Both the position numbers and the translations under genes were made by a program. This document shows, piece by piece, positions 8,102 to 17,235 of a DNA stretch of 64,000 nt (positions are counted from its first letter, which is position 1; every line of letters begins with the position of its first letter). The DNA comes from [Clostridium] fimetarium. GTDB taxonomy: Bacteria > Bacillota > Clostridia > Lachnospirales > Lachnospiraceae. Where the stretch lies: contig NZ_FOJI01000007.1 of assembly GCF_900111235.1 (NCBI RefSeq), positions 1-64,000 on the forward strand, read 5' to 3'. Below the pieces are notes generated by a model. It had not been told where the DNA came from, searched no databases, and saw nothing but the letters and a program-made list of their open reading frames with translations.

Positions 8102-9274
8102 ATGAATTTAGATTTTACTTATCAAAATCCAACAACAATATATTTTGGAAAAAATGCGTTAAACAACTTAAGCAGCGAACTTGCAAATTATGGTGATACC
8201 ATAATGCTTGCATATGGAAAAGGAGCGATTAAGAAAAATGGACTTTATGATCAGGTAACTGCCATTTTAAAGGATAATGGTAAAACGATTGTGGAATTAT
8301 CCGGAATTATGGCTAACCCAACCTATAAAAAAGTTATGGAAGGGGGTAAATTAGTACGTGAGAATCATGTAGATTTAATTTTAGCTGTTGGTGGTGGTTC
8401 TGTTATAGACTGTGCAAAGGCAATTTCAGTATCTGCATATTGTGAAGTAGATGCTTTCACACGTTATTGGTTACAGTTTGAGCCAATCGATAATAAGATT
8501 GTACCAGTTGCATCTATTCTAACATTGGCAGGAACAGGATCTGAAATGAATGGTGGTTCTGTAATTACGAATGAAGAAATAAAAATTAAGACCGGGCGAG
8601 TATTTCCTGCAAATGTAAATCCAAAGTTTTCAATATTGAATCCAGAATATACTTTTACATTGCCAACATATCAGATGATAAGCGGAACTTTTGATATGAT
8701 GTCACATTTAATGGAAGCGTATTTCTCAGGTGAAGATGATGTGACTTCTGATTATCTGATTGAAGGTCTTTTGAATTCTATTATTCATAGTGCAAAAGTT
8801 GCAGTAAAGAATCCTAATGATTATGAAGTAAGAAGTAATTTAATGTGGAGTTCTACTCTTGCAATGAACCCAATTATGGGATTAAGCAAAACACAGGATT
8901 GGGAAGTTCATATGATTGAACATCAGTTGGGCGCTTATACAGATTGTGCACATGGCATGGGATTGGCAGCAATATCACTTCCTTATTACAGATATATTTA
9001 TCAGTTTGGTTTGGATAAGTTCGTTCGATTTGCAAAGAACGTATGGGGTGTAGATGAAACTGGAAAGACAAAGGAAGTTGTTGCTTTAGAAGGCATTGAT
9101 GTTATGGAAAGATTTATAAAAGAATGTGGAATTGTAACGAACCTTAAAGAACTTGGTGCAACAGAGGAGATGCTCCCATTAATTGCAAATTCAACTGTAC
9201 TTTTAGGTGGATATAAAGTTTTGACAGCTGAAGAAATTTTGAATATTTTAAAAATAGCATATGAGGCACAATAA
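8102..9274 (+). CDS. Iron-containing alcohol dehydrogenase (butanol-dehydrogenase type)
   Basis: This 390-residue group III alcohol dehydrogenase reduces aldehydes to alcohols with NAD(P)H. The GGGSVIDCAKAI nucleotide-binding motif lies near residue 97, followed by LTLAGTGSEMNGG. The likely metal ligands are D198, H202 (FDMMSH), H270 and H284 (CAHGMG). I chose ATG 8102 because GGAG lies 6 nt upstream; an ATG 12 nt earlier has no ribosome site. It resembles clostridial BdhA/YqhD enzymes. It is the only complete gene in the decayed redox cluster and carries a partial duplicate of itself just downstream. Confidence 0.9.
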   Translation: MNLDFTYQNPTTIYFGKNALNNLSSELANYGDTIMLAYGKGAIKKNGLYDQVTAILKDNGKTIVELSGIMANPTYKKVMEGGKLVRENHVDLILAVGGGSVIDCAKAISVSAYCEVDAFTRYWLQFEPIDNKIVPVASILTLAGTGSEMNGGSVITNEEIKIKTGRVFPANVNPKFSILNPEYTFTLPTYQMISGTFDMMSHLMEAYFSGEDDVTSDYLIEGLLNSIIHSAKVAVKNPNDYEVRSNLMWSSTLAMNPIMGLSKTQDWEVHMIEHQLGAYTDCAHGMGLAAISLPYYRYIYQFGLDKFVRFAKNVWGVDETGKTKEVVALEGIDVMERFIKECGIVTNLKELGATEEMLPLIANSTVLLGGYKVLTAEEILNILKIAYEAQ

Positions 9275-9291
9275 TATCGTGATAGTAAGAT

Positions 9292-9408
9292 TCTGTAATT
9301 ACGAATGAAACTATGACAACTAATACGGGAAGAGTTTTTCTTACAAAGGTGAATCCAGAATATACTTTTACATTACCAACATACCAGATTGTAATTTGGA
9401 ATTCGTAA
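9292..9408 (+). pseudogene. Partial duplicate of the upstream alcohol dehydrogenase
   Basis: Thirty-eight codons without a start repeat residues of the intact gene: SVITNETMTTNTGRVF and NPEYTFTLPTYQ correspond to SVITNEEIKIKTGRVF and NPEYTFTLPTYQ in the dehydrogenase at 8102. A small internal deletion removes the PKFSIL region. It is a degraded second copy or a recombination scar. Confidence 0.8.
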
Positions 9409-9620
9409 AGAAAAGGAAGAAGTAACGGCACTGATTGGCAAAACACTATTGATTTTATCTAAAGAGTATGGGGTGAAGTTTCCAGAAACTGCTTTTCAAA
9501 ATACGATACTTTATATCTATATCAGTATCTCAAGAATGAAAAAGGTTTTTATATTCCACAAGAGACTTTTATAATAGAAGAAAGTGAAAAAAAAGAATAC
9601 CAATTTGCTGAGAGAGTATA
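9398..9620 (+). pseudogene. PRD regulatory domain remnant, frameshifted
   Basis: The frame from 9398 reads LILSKEYGVKFPE and ISISRMKK. A shift of frame near 9540 continues KGFYIPQETFIIEES and KEYQFAERV. Joined, these match the second half of a PTS regulation domain of BglG/LicR/MtlR-type regulators. It starts inside the dehydrogenase fragment and ends just before the PTS enzyme I fragment. It has no start codon. Confidence 0.5.
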
Positions 9621-9788
9621 ATGACCATTGAAAGTGCGCATAGTGCTGGAATATGGGTAGGTATCTGTGGAGAATTAGGAGCAGATATATCTATGACGGA
9701 AGAGTTTATAAAAATGGGCATTGATGAATTATCCGTATCTCCGGCAATGGTGCTGCCAATTAGAAAGAAAATTAGCGAAATAGAATAG
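9621..9788 (+). pseudogene. PTS enzyme I (PtsI), C-terminal remnant
   Basis: Fifty-five codons match the end of the PEP-binding barrel of phosphotransferase enzyme I: VGICGELGAD carries the catalytic-cysteine GxCGE motif, then MGIDELSVSPAMVLPIRKK. The full enzyme has about 570 residues, so only the last tenth is present. The SPAMVLP variant differs from the common SATSILP, suggesting it came from a second, system-specific enzyme I. About 120 bp of unassignable sequence follow. Confidence 0.85.
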
Positions 9789-9911
9789 AGATAACAGTTG
9801 GATTGCTAACGAAGGATGGAACGTATAATTTATTAGTACAGTATTGCCGGATGACTATATACTACCCACAATAGGGGTAGTACATGGATCAAATATCATT
9901 GGTACAGCACA

Positions 9912-11918
9912 CTAGAGATATTCCTCGATAATCAAAAGATCCCATGCAGGAAGGGTAAGAATGTCTTCGTTTGCAATGTTTTTGTTATGAAGAAGTTCTA
10001 ATCCTTTATGACCTGAATAGATGACGGTCTGACATGCATTAGAGTAATTAAAATAATATCGCAGGAGTTGACCATAGTCGTTGACTCCTTTTTTAATGAT
10101 TACAGGGGCATGAATTCCTTCACATTCTGAGTCGACGCTTATATAGTCGGATAATACAGTATCTAACAAATCATCATCGAACATTGTAGCAAGATACATA
10201 GATACCCCTTTCTTATAATGATTCACAGTAATTGCATTGTATCCACTCCATCCGGAATTAATATAACGGCCTAAAGGTGTAGCTGTTATACAGCTTACCA
10301 GTTCCATCCATTCTCTGCACTTGGCCGTCATATGATGACTAGCATAGTTATAACAAATTTCTGTATGCGCTGACGGATAGGTAAATTGATCATATTCAAT
10401 TCCAAGACATTCATTTAAGAGATAAGGCTGCTTTTCATGACGAATTTTTAAATGTTCATCTGAAAATGCGGTTTTAAATGTTACAATCAGGTGCCCTCCA
10501 TTAGCAACATAGTCATTTAATGAAAGTAGAAGCTGCTCCGTTGCACTATACAGAGCTGGAACAATAATATAAGCGTAGTCATTAATGTGGCAGGAATCTG
10601 AGGAGAGCATGTCATATTCCAGATTTAACCGGAATAAAGAATTGGTAAGCCACCGCATAACAATATTATAACTTAAATCGCCACTTGTTTCTAATGGAAA
10701 TTCCGAAAGCCCGGTAAGGGAATTATTATCCAGAATCACACCAATCTGATTTTTCTTTTGCAGATTTATTAAATGAGACCCAATTCTTTTCCATTCATTT
10801 CCGATGACGCATGCTTCATTGTAAGTTGTATTTTCTTTGAAATCATGAGACAAAACGCCTTTCCAGTAGCTTTCAAAGGAATTGTGTATGGAATACCAGT
10901 GCCAGTAAAGAACACTGTTTGCACCATTTGCAATATGGCTGTAAGCTTGAAGGCGTAATTGCTTCTCGTATGGAAGCCATCCGGTATTGCCCTGGGCCTG
11001 CGTTTCTAATACCAGATAGTTGTCATTCTTTAGGCTTCTTGCAATATTACCACAGCAGGTAATTTCTGCACCAGTCAGCTGGTCCTGGGAAATATGATAA
11101 ATATCGGCTCCGGCAACACTCATGCAGCGGGCAGCATCATATTGATTGACCTCTGGCTGATAACCAAAAGAGTAATCAATCCATTGAAAATCAAAGTTAT
11201 GCGTAATAAACTGTTCGTCATGGATATATTCTTTTATTATTTCAGACTGCCAGAATAAAAATTCTGTTACAAGCTGTCGCTGGAATTTTTTGTATTCAGC
11301 ATTCAGACTTTGGTTTATGCAGCCTCTGATATCGGGAAAATCATCCCATGAATTAATGCGGTTACTCCAGTAATCAAGTCCGAACTCCAAATTAAATGTA
11401 TTGATATCAGGAAAATTTTGCTTCAAATAAACTACAAATTTCTGTTGCGCAGTAGAACTACAGGTATCATAGCTTTTTGTTTCGTTATCAATCTGAAAGC
11501 CGATGATATGAGAAATATCTTTTACATGATCGAGAAGCCTACGGATGACACGTTCACAATGAAAAAGGTAATGAGGATTGGTAATATCCATATTCTGTCT
11601 GTGCCCATAAAGAGTTTGTCCATCATGCGTGACAGGCAGAATATCGGGGTGTTTACGGACAAGCCATGTAGGGACTGCATATGTGGGAGTTCCGATAATA
11701 ACAGACAGATTGTGTCTTTGCGCTGCATCAATCATAAGATCCAGCTGGTTAAAATTAAAGATGTTATCTTGAGGCTCCAAAGTACTCCAGGTAGACTCGG
11801 CAATGCGAATGGTGTTCATTCCTGCCTGAGCCATCATATCCATATCTTGATCAATTCTGTGATAGGGCAGATATTCTGAGTAATATGCTGCTCCAAATAA
11901 TAAATGCTTCATTTTCAT
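9912..11918 (-). CDS. ganA: GH42 beta-galactosidase
   Basis: This 668-residue cytoplasmic GH42 enzyme removes galactose from beta-galactosides, here probably galacto-oligosaccharides from galactan. The acid/base is E146 (GFQIDNET) and the nucleophile E305 (NYLVLETQAQG), numbered from ATG 11918. The barrel is followed by the trimerisation and beta domains expected for GH42. I chose 11918 because GGAG lies 6 nt before it; ATG 11930 overlaps that ribosome site. No signal peptide is seen. Gene order and content match Bacillus ganA, although here it is divergent from the regulator. An operator matching the one at ganS covers its transcription start. Confidence 0.92.
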   Translation of the reverse strand: MKMKHLLFGAAYYSEYLPYHRIDQDMDMMAQAGMNTIRIAESTWSTLEPQDNIFNFNQLDLMIDAAQRHNLSVIIGTPTYAVPTWLVRKHPDILPVTHDGQTLYGHRQNMDITNPHYLFHCERVIRRLLDHVKDISHIIGFQIDNETKSYDTCSSTAQQKFVVYLKQNFPDINTFNLEFGLDYWSNRINSWDDFPDIRGCINQSLNAEYKKFQRQLVTEFLFWQSEIIKEYIHDEQFITHNFDFQWIDYSFGYQPEVNQYDAARCMSVAGADIYHISQDQLTGAEITCCGNIARSLKNDNYLVLETQAQGNTGWLPYEKQLRLQAYSHIANGANSVLYWHWYSIHNSFESYWKGVLSHDFKENTTYNEACVIGNEWKRIGSHLINLQKKNQIGVILDNNSLTGLSEFPLETSGDLSYNIVMRWLTNSLFRLNLEYDMLSSDSCHINDYAYIIVPALYSATEQLLLSLNDYVANGGHLIVTFKTAFSDEHLKIRHEKQPYLLNECLGIEYDQFTYPSAHTEICYNYASHHMTAKCREWMELVSCITATPLGRYINSGWSGYNAITVNHYKKGVSMYLATMFDDDLLDTVLSDYISVDSECEGIHAPVIIKKGVNDYGQLLRYYFNYSNACQTVIYSGHKGLELLHNKNIANEDILTLPAWDLLIIEEYL

Positions 11919-11983
11919 AATAATCTCCATAGTGTGTTGAATTTCGTTTAAAAGTATAGAATCAAATATAAATAATTCCAGAT

Positions 11984-12013
11984 GAACAATCGGTTGCTCA
12001 AATAGTATAGCAT
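11984..12013 (-). promoter_or_regulatory. ganA promoter and GanR operator
   Basis: GAACAATCGGTTGCTC (11984-11999) is a near-perfect 16-bp palindrome with a central CG, the layout of LacI-family operators. Its reverse complement matches the site at 13436-13451 in 14 of 16 positions. On the minus strand it sits 4 nt downstream of an extended -10 (TGCTATACT, 12004-12012), so a bound repressor would cover the transcription start of ganA. Confidence 0.75.
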
Positions 12014-12091
12014 ACTGACAAGTAAAAAAGATATGTTAAAAATGTTAGAAAACAACTGGATTTTTTGGCTGTTTTGTTACTTGAAATGTTA

Positions 12092-12120
12092 TTGCTTTAT
12101 TTCGCGTTATGGTAGATAAT
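12092..12120 (+). promoter_or_regulatory. Probable ganR promoter
   Basis: TTGCTT (12092-12097) and GATAAT (12115-12120) are spaced by 17 nt, 62 nt before the ganR start. No operator overlaps it; the nearest lies about 90 bp upstream. Confidence 0.5.
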
Positions 12121-12182
12121 AATATTAAATACGCAACAAGAATTCAAAAGATAACGATGGAAACAGATAAAGGAGATAACTT

Positions 12183-13190
12183 ATGAGTGATGAGAAAATA
12201 AAAAATATTACAATTGCAGATATAGCAGCAGATTTAGGGGTGTCAAAGACTACGGTGTCTAGAGCAATGTCTGGAAAAGGAAGAATTGGACAGAAAACAA
12301 GAAATAACGTGCTTGAATATATCAAGCTTCACGATTATAAGCCTAATATTGTGGCGAAGGGACTGGCACAGTCTAGAACTTATAATATTGGAGTGGTTAT
12401 GCCAGTGGATTATAATATGATGGATCTTACCTTTTTTCAGGAATGCTTGCTTGGAATTGAGGAGATTGCTGGACTAATGGAATATGATATTTTACTTGCA
12501 TACAATAAAGATAATGATATTTCATCCTTAGAGAGAATTGTGAATAATGGTAAAGTAGATGGAGTAATTCTTATGCGAACCTTTATAAATGATCCACAGA
12601 TTGAATTTTTAAAACAAAAGAATATTAAATTTGTGACTGTAGGAAGCTCTAATTATACAGGCGTCATCCAGATTGACCATGACCATAAGAACGCCTGCAA
12701 AGAGCTTACCTCTGTGGTTCTGATGAAGTGCAGTGGTACGGTCGCACTTCTTGGAGGAGATATGAATCATGTCGTTAGCCAGAACAGGTTAAAAGGATTT
12801 TATGAGGGTTATGAAACAGTTGGGAAATCGGCAGATATGAATCTGGTGGACATTAATATCGAGAATAATATTATGTTGGATAAGAAGGTTGAAGAAGCTT
12901 TGGAACAGAACGCAGAATGCATTTTATGCATGGATGATGCGATTTGTGTGAGAGTGCTTAATAAGCTGCATGATTTGCATAAGAAGGTTCCTAAAGATGT
13001 AAAAGTGGCATCATTTTATAACGGTATCATGCTTGAAAATTATGTACCCTCAATTACGTCTCTTTCATTTAATACAAAAGAGCTTGGAATTGTAACAGGG
13101 AGAACCATTATAGATATGATTGAAGGAAAGAGCGTTGCGCAAAAAACACTATTGCCTTATGAAATTGTGCTCAAAGAGTCAACAAAGTAA
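12183..13190 (+). CDS. ganR: LacI-family regulator of the galactan locus
   Basis: The 335-residue repressor has an N-terminal LacI helix-turn-helix (ITIADIAADLGVSKTTVSRA, residues 9-28) with the hinge helix near 55-60 (NIVAKGLAQSRTYNIG). A periplasmic-binding-protein-like effector domain completes it. AAAGGAGA precedes the ATG. Its place between the divergent beta-galactosidase and the transporter genes, and the shared 16-bp palindrome at both promoters, make it the local repressor. Galactobiose or galactose is a likely inducer by analogy with Bacillus GanR; this is inference. Confidence 0.85.
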   Translation: MSDEKIKNITIADIAADLGVSKTTVSRAMSGKGRIGQKTRNNVLEYIKLHDYKPNIVAKGLAQSRTYNIGVVMPVDYNMMDLTFFQECLLGIEEIAGLMEYDILLAYNKDNDISSLERIVNNGKVDGVILMRTFINDPQIEFLKQKNIKFVTVGSSNYTGVIQIDHDHKNACKELTSVVLMKCSGTVALLGGDMNHVVSQNRLKGFYEGYETVGKSADMNLVDINIENNIMLDKKVEEALEQNAECILCMDDAICVRVLNKLHDLHKKVPKDVKVASFYNGIMLENYVPSITSLSFNTKELGIVTGRTIIDMIEGKSVAQKTLLPYEIVLKESTK

Positions 13191-13212
13191 TTTTGCCGTT
13201 ATAATTTCAATC

Positions 13213-13249
13213 GTAAACATCCCAGTGATTACAGCAGAGGGATGTTTAC
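13213..13249 (+). terminator. Hairpin after ganR
   Basis: An 11-bp perfect stem (GTAAACATCCC / GGGATGTTTAC) has a 15-nt loop. No T-run follows, so termination is plausible rather than certain. Confidence 0.45.
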
Positions 13250-13398
13250 CAAACCTACTCTTTACTATTATGTTAATTGGTTTACCGTTTGCACAATAAA
13301 ATAATAATGAAAATAGGAAAAGAAAATATTAGTAAATATATACAATACAAATTACAAAAGTAACGAAAAAGTGTACATATTATTATATAATATGTACA

Positions 13399-13451
13399 TT
13401 GACATAAAATTATATTCATTATATACTCAATTAAAGAACAACCGATTGTCC
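13399..13451 (+). promoter_or_regulatory. ganS promoter with GanR operator on the start site
   Basis: TTGACA (13399-13404), a 17-nt spacer and TATACT (13422-13427) form a near-consensus promoter. The operator GAACAACCGATTGTCC (13436-13451) begins 9 nt past the -10 element and so covers the expected transcription start. It pairs with the site at 11984. About 100 nt of leader follow before ganS; I see no gene in the 364-bp gap. Confidence 0.8.
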
Positions 13452-13554
13452 AATCATAAACAGGCTATTTCAGATAAGCTTATTTTTCATGTAGTGAGCT
13501 TATATAGGTGGATGGATATAGTTGTTGCAGAAAAAATAATGGAGGGTTTTAAGT

Positions 13555-14790
13555 ATGAAGAAAAAATTTTTGGTAGCACTTATGTGTGCAACAATGTCAG
13601 CATCATTGCTGACAGGCTGCGGAGCAGGCAGTTCAAAGAGCAAGACTTCAAGTGATCCGGTCAATCTGACAGTTTGGGCAGCTGAGGAGGATCAGATTTT
13701 GACAAATGAATTGATTGAGAAGTTCAAGGCTGCGCATTCGGATACCACGTTTAACATTACCGTTGGTGTTGAGTCAGAAGCAAAAGCAAAGGATGATTTA
13801 CTGGTAGATCCAGAAGCAGGAGCAGACGTATTCGCATTTGCAAGTGACCAGATTACAAGTCTTGTGAAGGCAAACGTTCTTCAGAATGTTCAGGACACGA
13901 CAACAGTAAAAAATAACAATGTCACAGGTTCTGTTGATGCAGCAACTGTAAATGGAAATTTATATGCTTATCCAATGTCTGCTGATAATGGCTATTTCTT
14001 ATATTATGACAGCAGCATCATTACAGCAGATGCAGCAAAATCATGGGATACATTACTTGCAGCATGCAATAAGGCGGGCAAGAAAACAGGAATGGTTCTT
14101 GCATCTGGCTGGTATAATGCAGGCTTCTTCTTTGGAGCAGACTTTACATCAACAGTGAAGGAAGATGGTGGAACAACCTTGAATTGGAATAAGACTTCTT
14201 CAACAGGTATCAAGGGAACAGATGTTGCACAGGGGATTCTTAATATTTCATCAAACAGTGCATTTAAGGCAATTACAGATGGCGAATCATCCAATGCGAT
14301 TGCAACGGGTGATCTTGGTGCAATCGTTTCTGGTACATGGGATGGAGTTGCAGTACAGAAGGCATTTGGAAAAGGATATGCTGCAACAGCACTTCCTACA
14401 TATACATGTGCTGGCAAACAGGTTGCTACAGGATCTGCAGCAGGCTATAAGTTGATCGGTGTGAATGCGAATTCAAAGCAGGCAGGTTGGTCAATGGAAC
14501 TTGCATTGTTCCTCACAAATGAAGAAAGTCAGACATCACGTTTTGAACAGAGACAAATCGGACCTTCTAACATCAATGTTGGCAAGTCCTCTGCAGTTCA
14601 GGCAAATGTTGCATTAGCGGCTGTTACAGCACAGAATGCAACCAATGGAGTTGTTCAGCAGGCTGGAGACAATTATTGGGAACCAGCAAAGACGTTTGGC
14701 GAAATCCTTGCACAGGGGAATCCAGATAAAACATCCATTCAGACATTGTTAGATAACCTTGTATCAGCTGTAGCACAGGGAACAAAGTGA
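13555..14790 (+). CDS. ganS: Oligosaccharide-binding lipoprotein of an ABC importer
   Basis: This 411-residue extracellular solute-binding protein of the MalE/CUT1 type has a lipoprotein signal with lipobox LLTGC (lipidated C22) and a short serine/lysine linker. The mature domain begins VNLTVWAAEEDQILTNELI. WAAEEDQ and the later DNGYFLYYD are typical of maltose/galactan binding proteins. It would capture galacto-oligosaccharides at the cell surface and deliver them to the two permeases downstream. GGAGGG precedes the ATG by 8 nt. No ATPase gene is in the cluster, so a shared MsmX-like ATPase elsewhere must energise import. Confidence 0.88.
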   Translation: MKKKFLVALMCATMSASLLTGCGAGSSKSKTSSDPVNLTVWAAEEDQILTNELIEKFKAAHSDTTFNITVGVESEAKAKDDLLVDPEAGADVFAFASDQITSLVKANVLQNVQDTTTVKNNNVTGSVDAATVNGNLYAYPMSADNGYFLYYDSSIITADAAKSWDTLLAACNKAGKKTGMVLASGWYNAGFFFGADFTSTVKEDGGTTLNWNKTSSTGIKGTDVAQGILNISSNSAFKAITDGESSNAIATGDLGAIVSGTWDGVAVQKAFGKGYAATALPTYTCAGKQVATGSAAGYKLIGVNANSKQAGWSMELALFLTNEESQTSRFEQRQIGPSNINVGKSSAVQANVALAAVTAQNATNGVVQQAGDNYWEPAKTFGEILAQGNPDKTSIQTLLDNLVSAVAQGTK

Positions 14791-14839
14791 TGTAATATGA
14801 TAATATGTTGAAATATTATATATATTTTTAGATTTTACC

Positions 14840-14869
14840 AGCCGTGCACTACATCTGTGGTGCACGGCT
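14840..14869 (+). terminator. Hairpin between ganS and ganP
   Basis: A perfect 10-bp G+C-rich stem (AGCCGTGCAC / GTGCACGGCT) has a 10-nt loop and no T-run. At this position it may stabilise the ganS message or terminate partially, giving more binding protein than permease, as known for malE-malF type operons. Confidence 0.55.
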
Positions 14870-14900
14870 GTTATAAAAAGCTGGAAAGGTATGGAGGCTT

Positions 14901-16358
14901 ATGGGAAAAACAAATCAAAATAAAAAGAATAATCCAGTGTCTTCCTTCTTCAAATCAATTGCAAATTTCTTCACTGGATTTGTACATGCGGTTGTTAGAG
15001 GAGACGGAGCGGTGAAAGCATCTTTGCTCATTATGGGAACTGGCTATTGGAAGAGAAGACAGTTTGTAAAAGGCTTTCTTGTGACATTTTTAGAAATCGC
15101 AGTGGTTTTATACAATTTTATAATAGGGGTTACATATATCTCAAAATTAGGAAAATTAGGTACAGCAAAGCGTGAATTGGTATACAATTCACTTACCATG
15201 AAGAATGAAGTGAATCAGTATGACAATTCTCTTTTAATCCTTTTGTTTGGTGTCATTAGTCTTGTAATACTGATTGTTGCAGTCCTTCTGTGGATGCAGA
15301 ACATTAGAAATGTATATAGACTGCAGCAGTATGTGCAGGATGGAATACATATTAATTCGTTCAGGGAAGACTGTAGAATGATGATTAATCAGAGATTTCA
15401 TTTTACGCTATTGGCATTGCCAATCCTTGGAATTATTGTTTTTAATGTATTTCCGTTGATTGCTATGATTTGCATTGCATTTACGAATTATGATCAGTTA
15501 CATATGCCGCCAGCAGAACTGTTTTCATGGATGGGGCTTGCAAATTTTCGAACAATGTTTACGGTAAGCATTACAGATACATTTAGCTATACTTTTGGAA
15601 AGATCTTAAGCTGGACTTTGATCTGGGCAGTCTTTGCGACAATCACGACTTATATTGGAGGAATTTTACTTGCCTTATTGATTAATAGCAAGCTGACAAA
15701 ATTTCCAAAGATGTGGAGAACCTTTTTTGTCATTGCCATTGCAGTTCCACAGTTCGTAACATTATTGCTAATGAGGAACTTTTTTGCCAATGCAGGGATT
15801 GCAAACACATTCTGCAGTTCTATAGGATTAACAGAATTGTTTCAGAAATTGGGTTGGATTTCAACAAATTATATCCCATTTCTGACCAATCCAAACTGGG
15901 CAAAGGTTATGATTATTATCATCAATATATGGGTTGGTGTTCCTTACCTGATGCTGATTGCAACCGGTGTCCTGATGAATATACCTCAGGATATTCTGGA
16001 AAGTGCAAGGATTGACGGTGCAAATAAGTTTCAGACATTTCGGAATATTACCATGCCATATATGCTCTTTGTTACAGGTGCGTATCTGGTAACACAGTTT
16101 ACAGCAAACATTAACAATTTCAATGTAATATATCTGCTGACGCAAGATGTCTATGTAACGACAGATCAGAAGATGGCTGCTTCTAATGGCAAGGAAATTG
16201 ATCTATTGGTTACCTGGCTGTATCGTCTGACCAGCGAACAGTATAATTATAAAATGGCGGCGGTTATAGGTATATGTGTTTTTATTGTCTGCACAATAGT
16301 AACATTATTCGCTTTTAATGTGCTAATCAAGGGAGATAAGGAGGAACGCTTTCAATGA
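14901..16358 (+). CDS. ganP: ABC sugar importer permease, MalF type
   Basis: The 485-residue permease is longer than the usual 290-residue MalF homologue. It has an extra N-terminal region with two helices (about 65-90 and 110-135) before the common six-helix core from about 165, an arrangement also found in Bacillus GanP. The ATPase-contact loop EAA motif is present near residue 370 (ILESARIDGANKFQTFRNIT). The ATG at 14901 has GGAGG close by. It overlaps ganQ by 4 nt. Confidence 0.88.
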   Translation: MGKTNQNKKNNPVSSFFKSIANFFTGFVHAVVRGDGAVKASLLIMGTGYWKRRQFVKGFLVTFLEIAVVLYNFIIGVTYISKLGKLGTAKRELVYNSLTMKNEVNQYDNSLLILLFGVISLVILIVAVLLWMQNIRNVYRLQQYVQDGIHINSFREDCRMMINQRFHFTLLALPILGIIVFNVFPLIAMICIAFTNYDQLHMPPAELFSWMGLANFRTMFTVSITDTFSYTFGKILSWTLIWAVFATITTYIGGILLALLINSKLTKFPKMWRTFFVIAIAVPQFVTLLLMRNFFANAGIANTFCSSIGLTELFQKLGWISTNYIPFLTNPNWAKVMIIIINIWVGVPYLMLIATGVLMNIPQDILESARIDGANKFQTFRNITMPYMLFVTGAYLVTQFTANINNFNVIYLLTQDVYVTTDQKMAASNGKEIDLLVTWLYRLTSEQYNYKMAAVIGICVFIVCTIVTLFAFNVLIKGDKEERFQ

Positions 16359-17206
16359 GTAAAAAGAAAAAAGTTGTTCGAAAGATATTACACAATTTGC
16401 TACTTGCAATATTAGCAGTAATCTGGCTGATACCAATTGTTTGGCTCCTCGTTACTTCCTTTAGCGGATATGATGGAATGAATACAAGTCGTTTCTTTCC
16501 AAAAACATGGACAATCAATAATTATTTCCGAATGCTGTTTCAATCTGACACAGTAGCACAGTTTCCGCGATGGTTTACAAATACATTCATTATTGCAATA
16601 TTTACCTGTCTGATTTCAACAATATTCATTCTAATGGTTAGTTATGCAACGAGCTGCATGAGATTTAAAGGAAGAAAAGCATTGATGAATGCAGGTGTTA
16701 TGCTGCAGCTGTTTCCAGGCTTTCTTTCTATGATTGCGATATATTTTATTTTAAAAGCGGTTAATCTGACGAACAGTCATTTTGGGATGATTTTGGTATA
16801 TTCCGGAGCCTCTGGATTGGGATACTTAATAGCCAAAGGATATTTTGATACAATTCCAGCATCACTAAGGGAGGCTGCCTATCTGGAGGGTGCTTCCGAG
16901 CTGACAACCTTTGTAAAGATTGTGCTACCACTTTCCCAACCAATTGTTGTGTACACGGTGATTAGTTCCTTCCTTGTACCATGGGCAGATTTTATATTTG
17001 CAAGAATTATTCTAAATTCTGGAATTTCAAGTGACTGGACAGTCGCAATTGGACTTTATAATATGCTACAGAGAAATCTGCTGCCAAATTACTTCTCAAG
17101 ATTTTGCGCTGGAGGCATTCTGGTTGCAATTCCAATTGGTATTTTGTTTGTTATTATGCAGAAGTTCTATGTGGAAGGCATTACAGGAGGTTCTGTAAAG
17201 GGCTGA
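16355..17206 (+). CDS. ganQ: ABC sugar importer permease, MalG type
   Basis: This 283-residue, six-helix inner permease has the EAA motif near residue 175 (SLREAAYLEGASELTTFVKI). The length is normal for MalG. AAGGAGG lies inside the end of ganP and the ATG overlaps the ganP stop (ATGA), so the two are translationally coupled and form the channel for oligosaccharide uptake. The end, FYVEGITGGSVKG, is the typical MalG terminus. Confidence 0.9.
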   Translation: MSKKKKVVRKILHNLLLAILAVIWLIPIVWLLVTSFSGYDGMNTSRFFPKTWTINNYFRMLFQSDTVAQFPRWFTNTFIIAIFTCLISTIFILMVSYATSCMRFKGRKALMNAGVMLQLFPGFLSMIAIYFILKAVNLTNSHFGMILVYSGASGLGYLIAKGYFDTIPASLREAAYLEGASELTTFVKIVLPLSQPIVVYTVISSFLVPWADFIFARIILNSGISSDWTVAIGLYNMLQRNLLPNYFSRFCAGGILVAIPIGILFVIMQKFYVEGITGGSVKG

Positions 17207-17235
17207 TTATACTAAAAAAGGAGACATAATAAATT

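Noticed and set aside
9789-9911. Frame ending LPDDYILPTIGVVHGS
   Set aside because: Possibly another gene fragment, but too short to assign to any family.
13262-13290. Possible catabolite-response element (GGTTTACCGTTTGCA)
   Set aside because: The spacing does not fit the 14-bp cre consensus.
14004-14417. 137-codon minus-strand frame
   Set aside because: It is antisense to the binding-lipoprotein gene and has no ribosome site.
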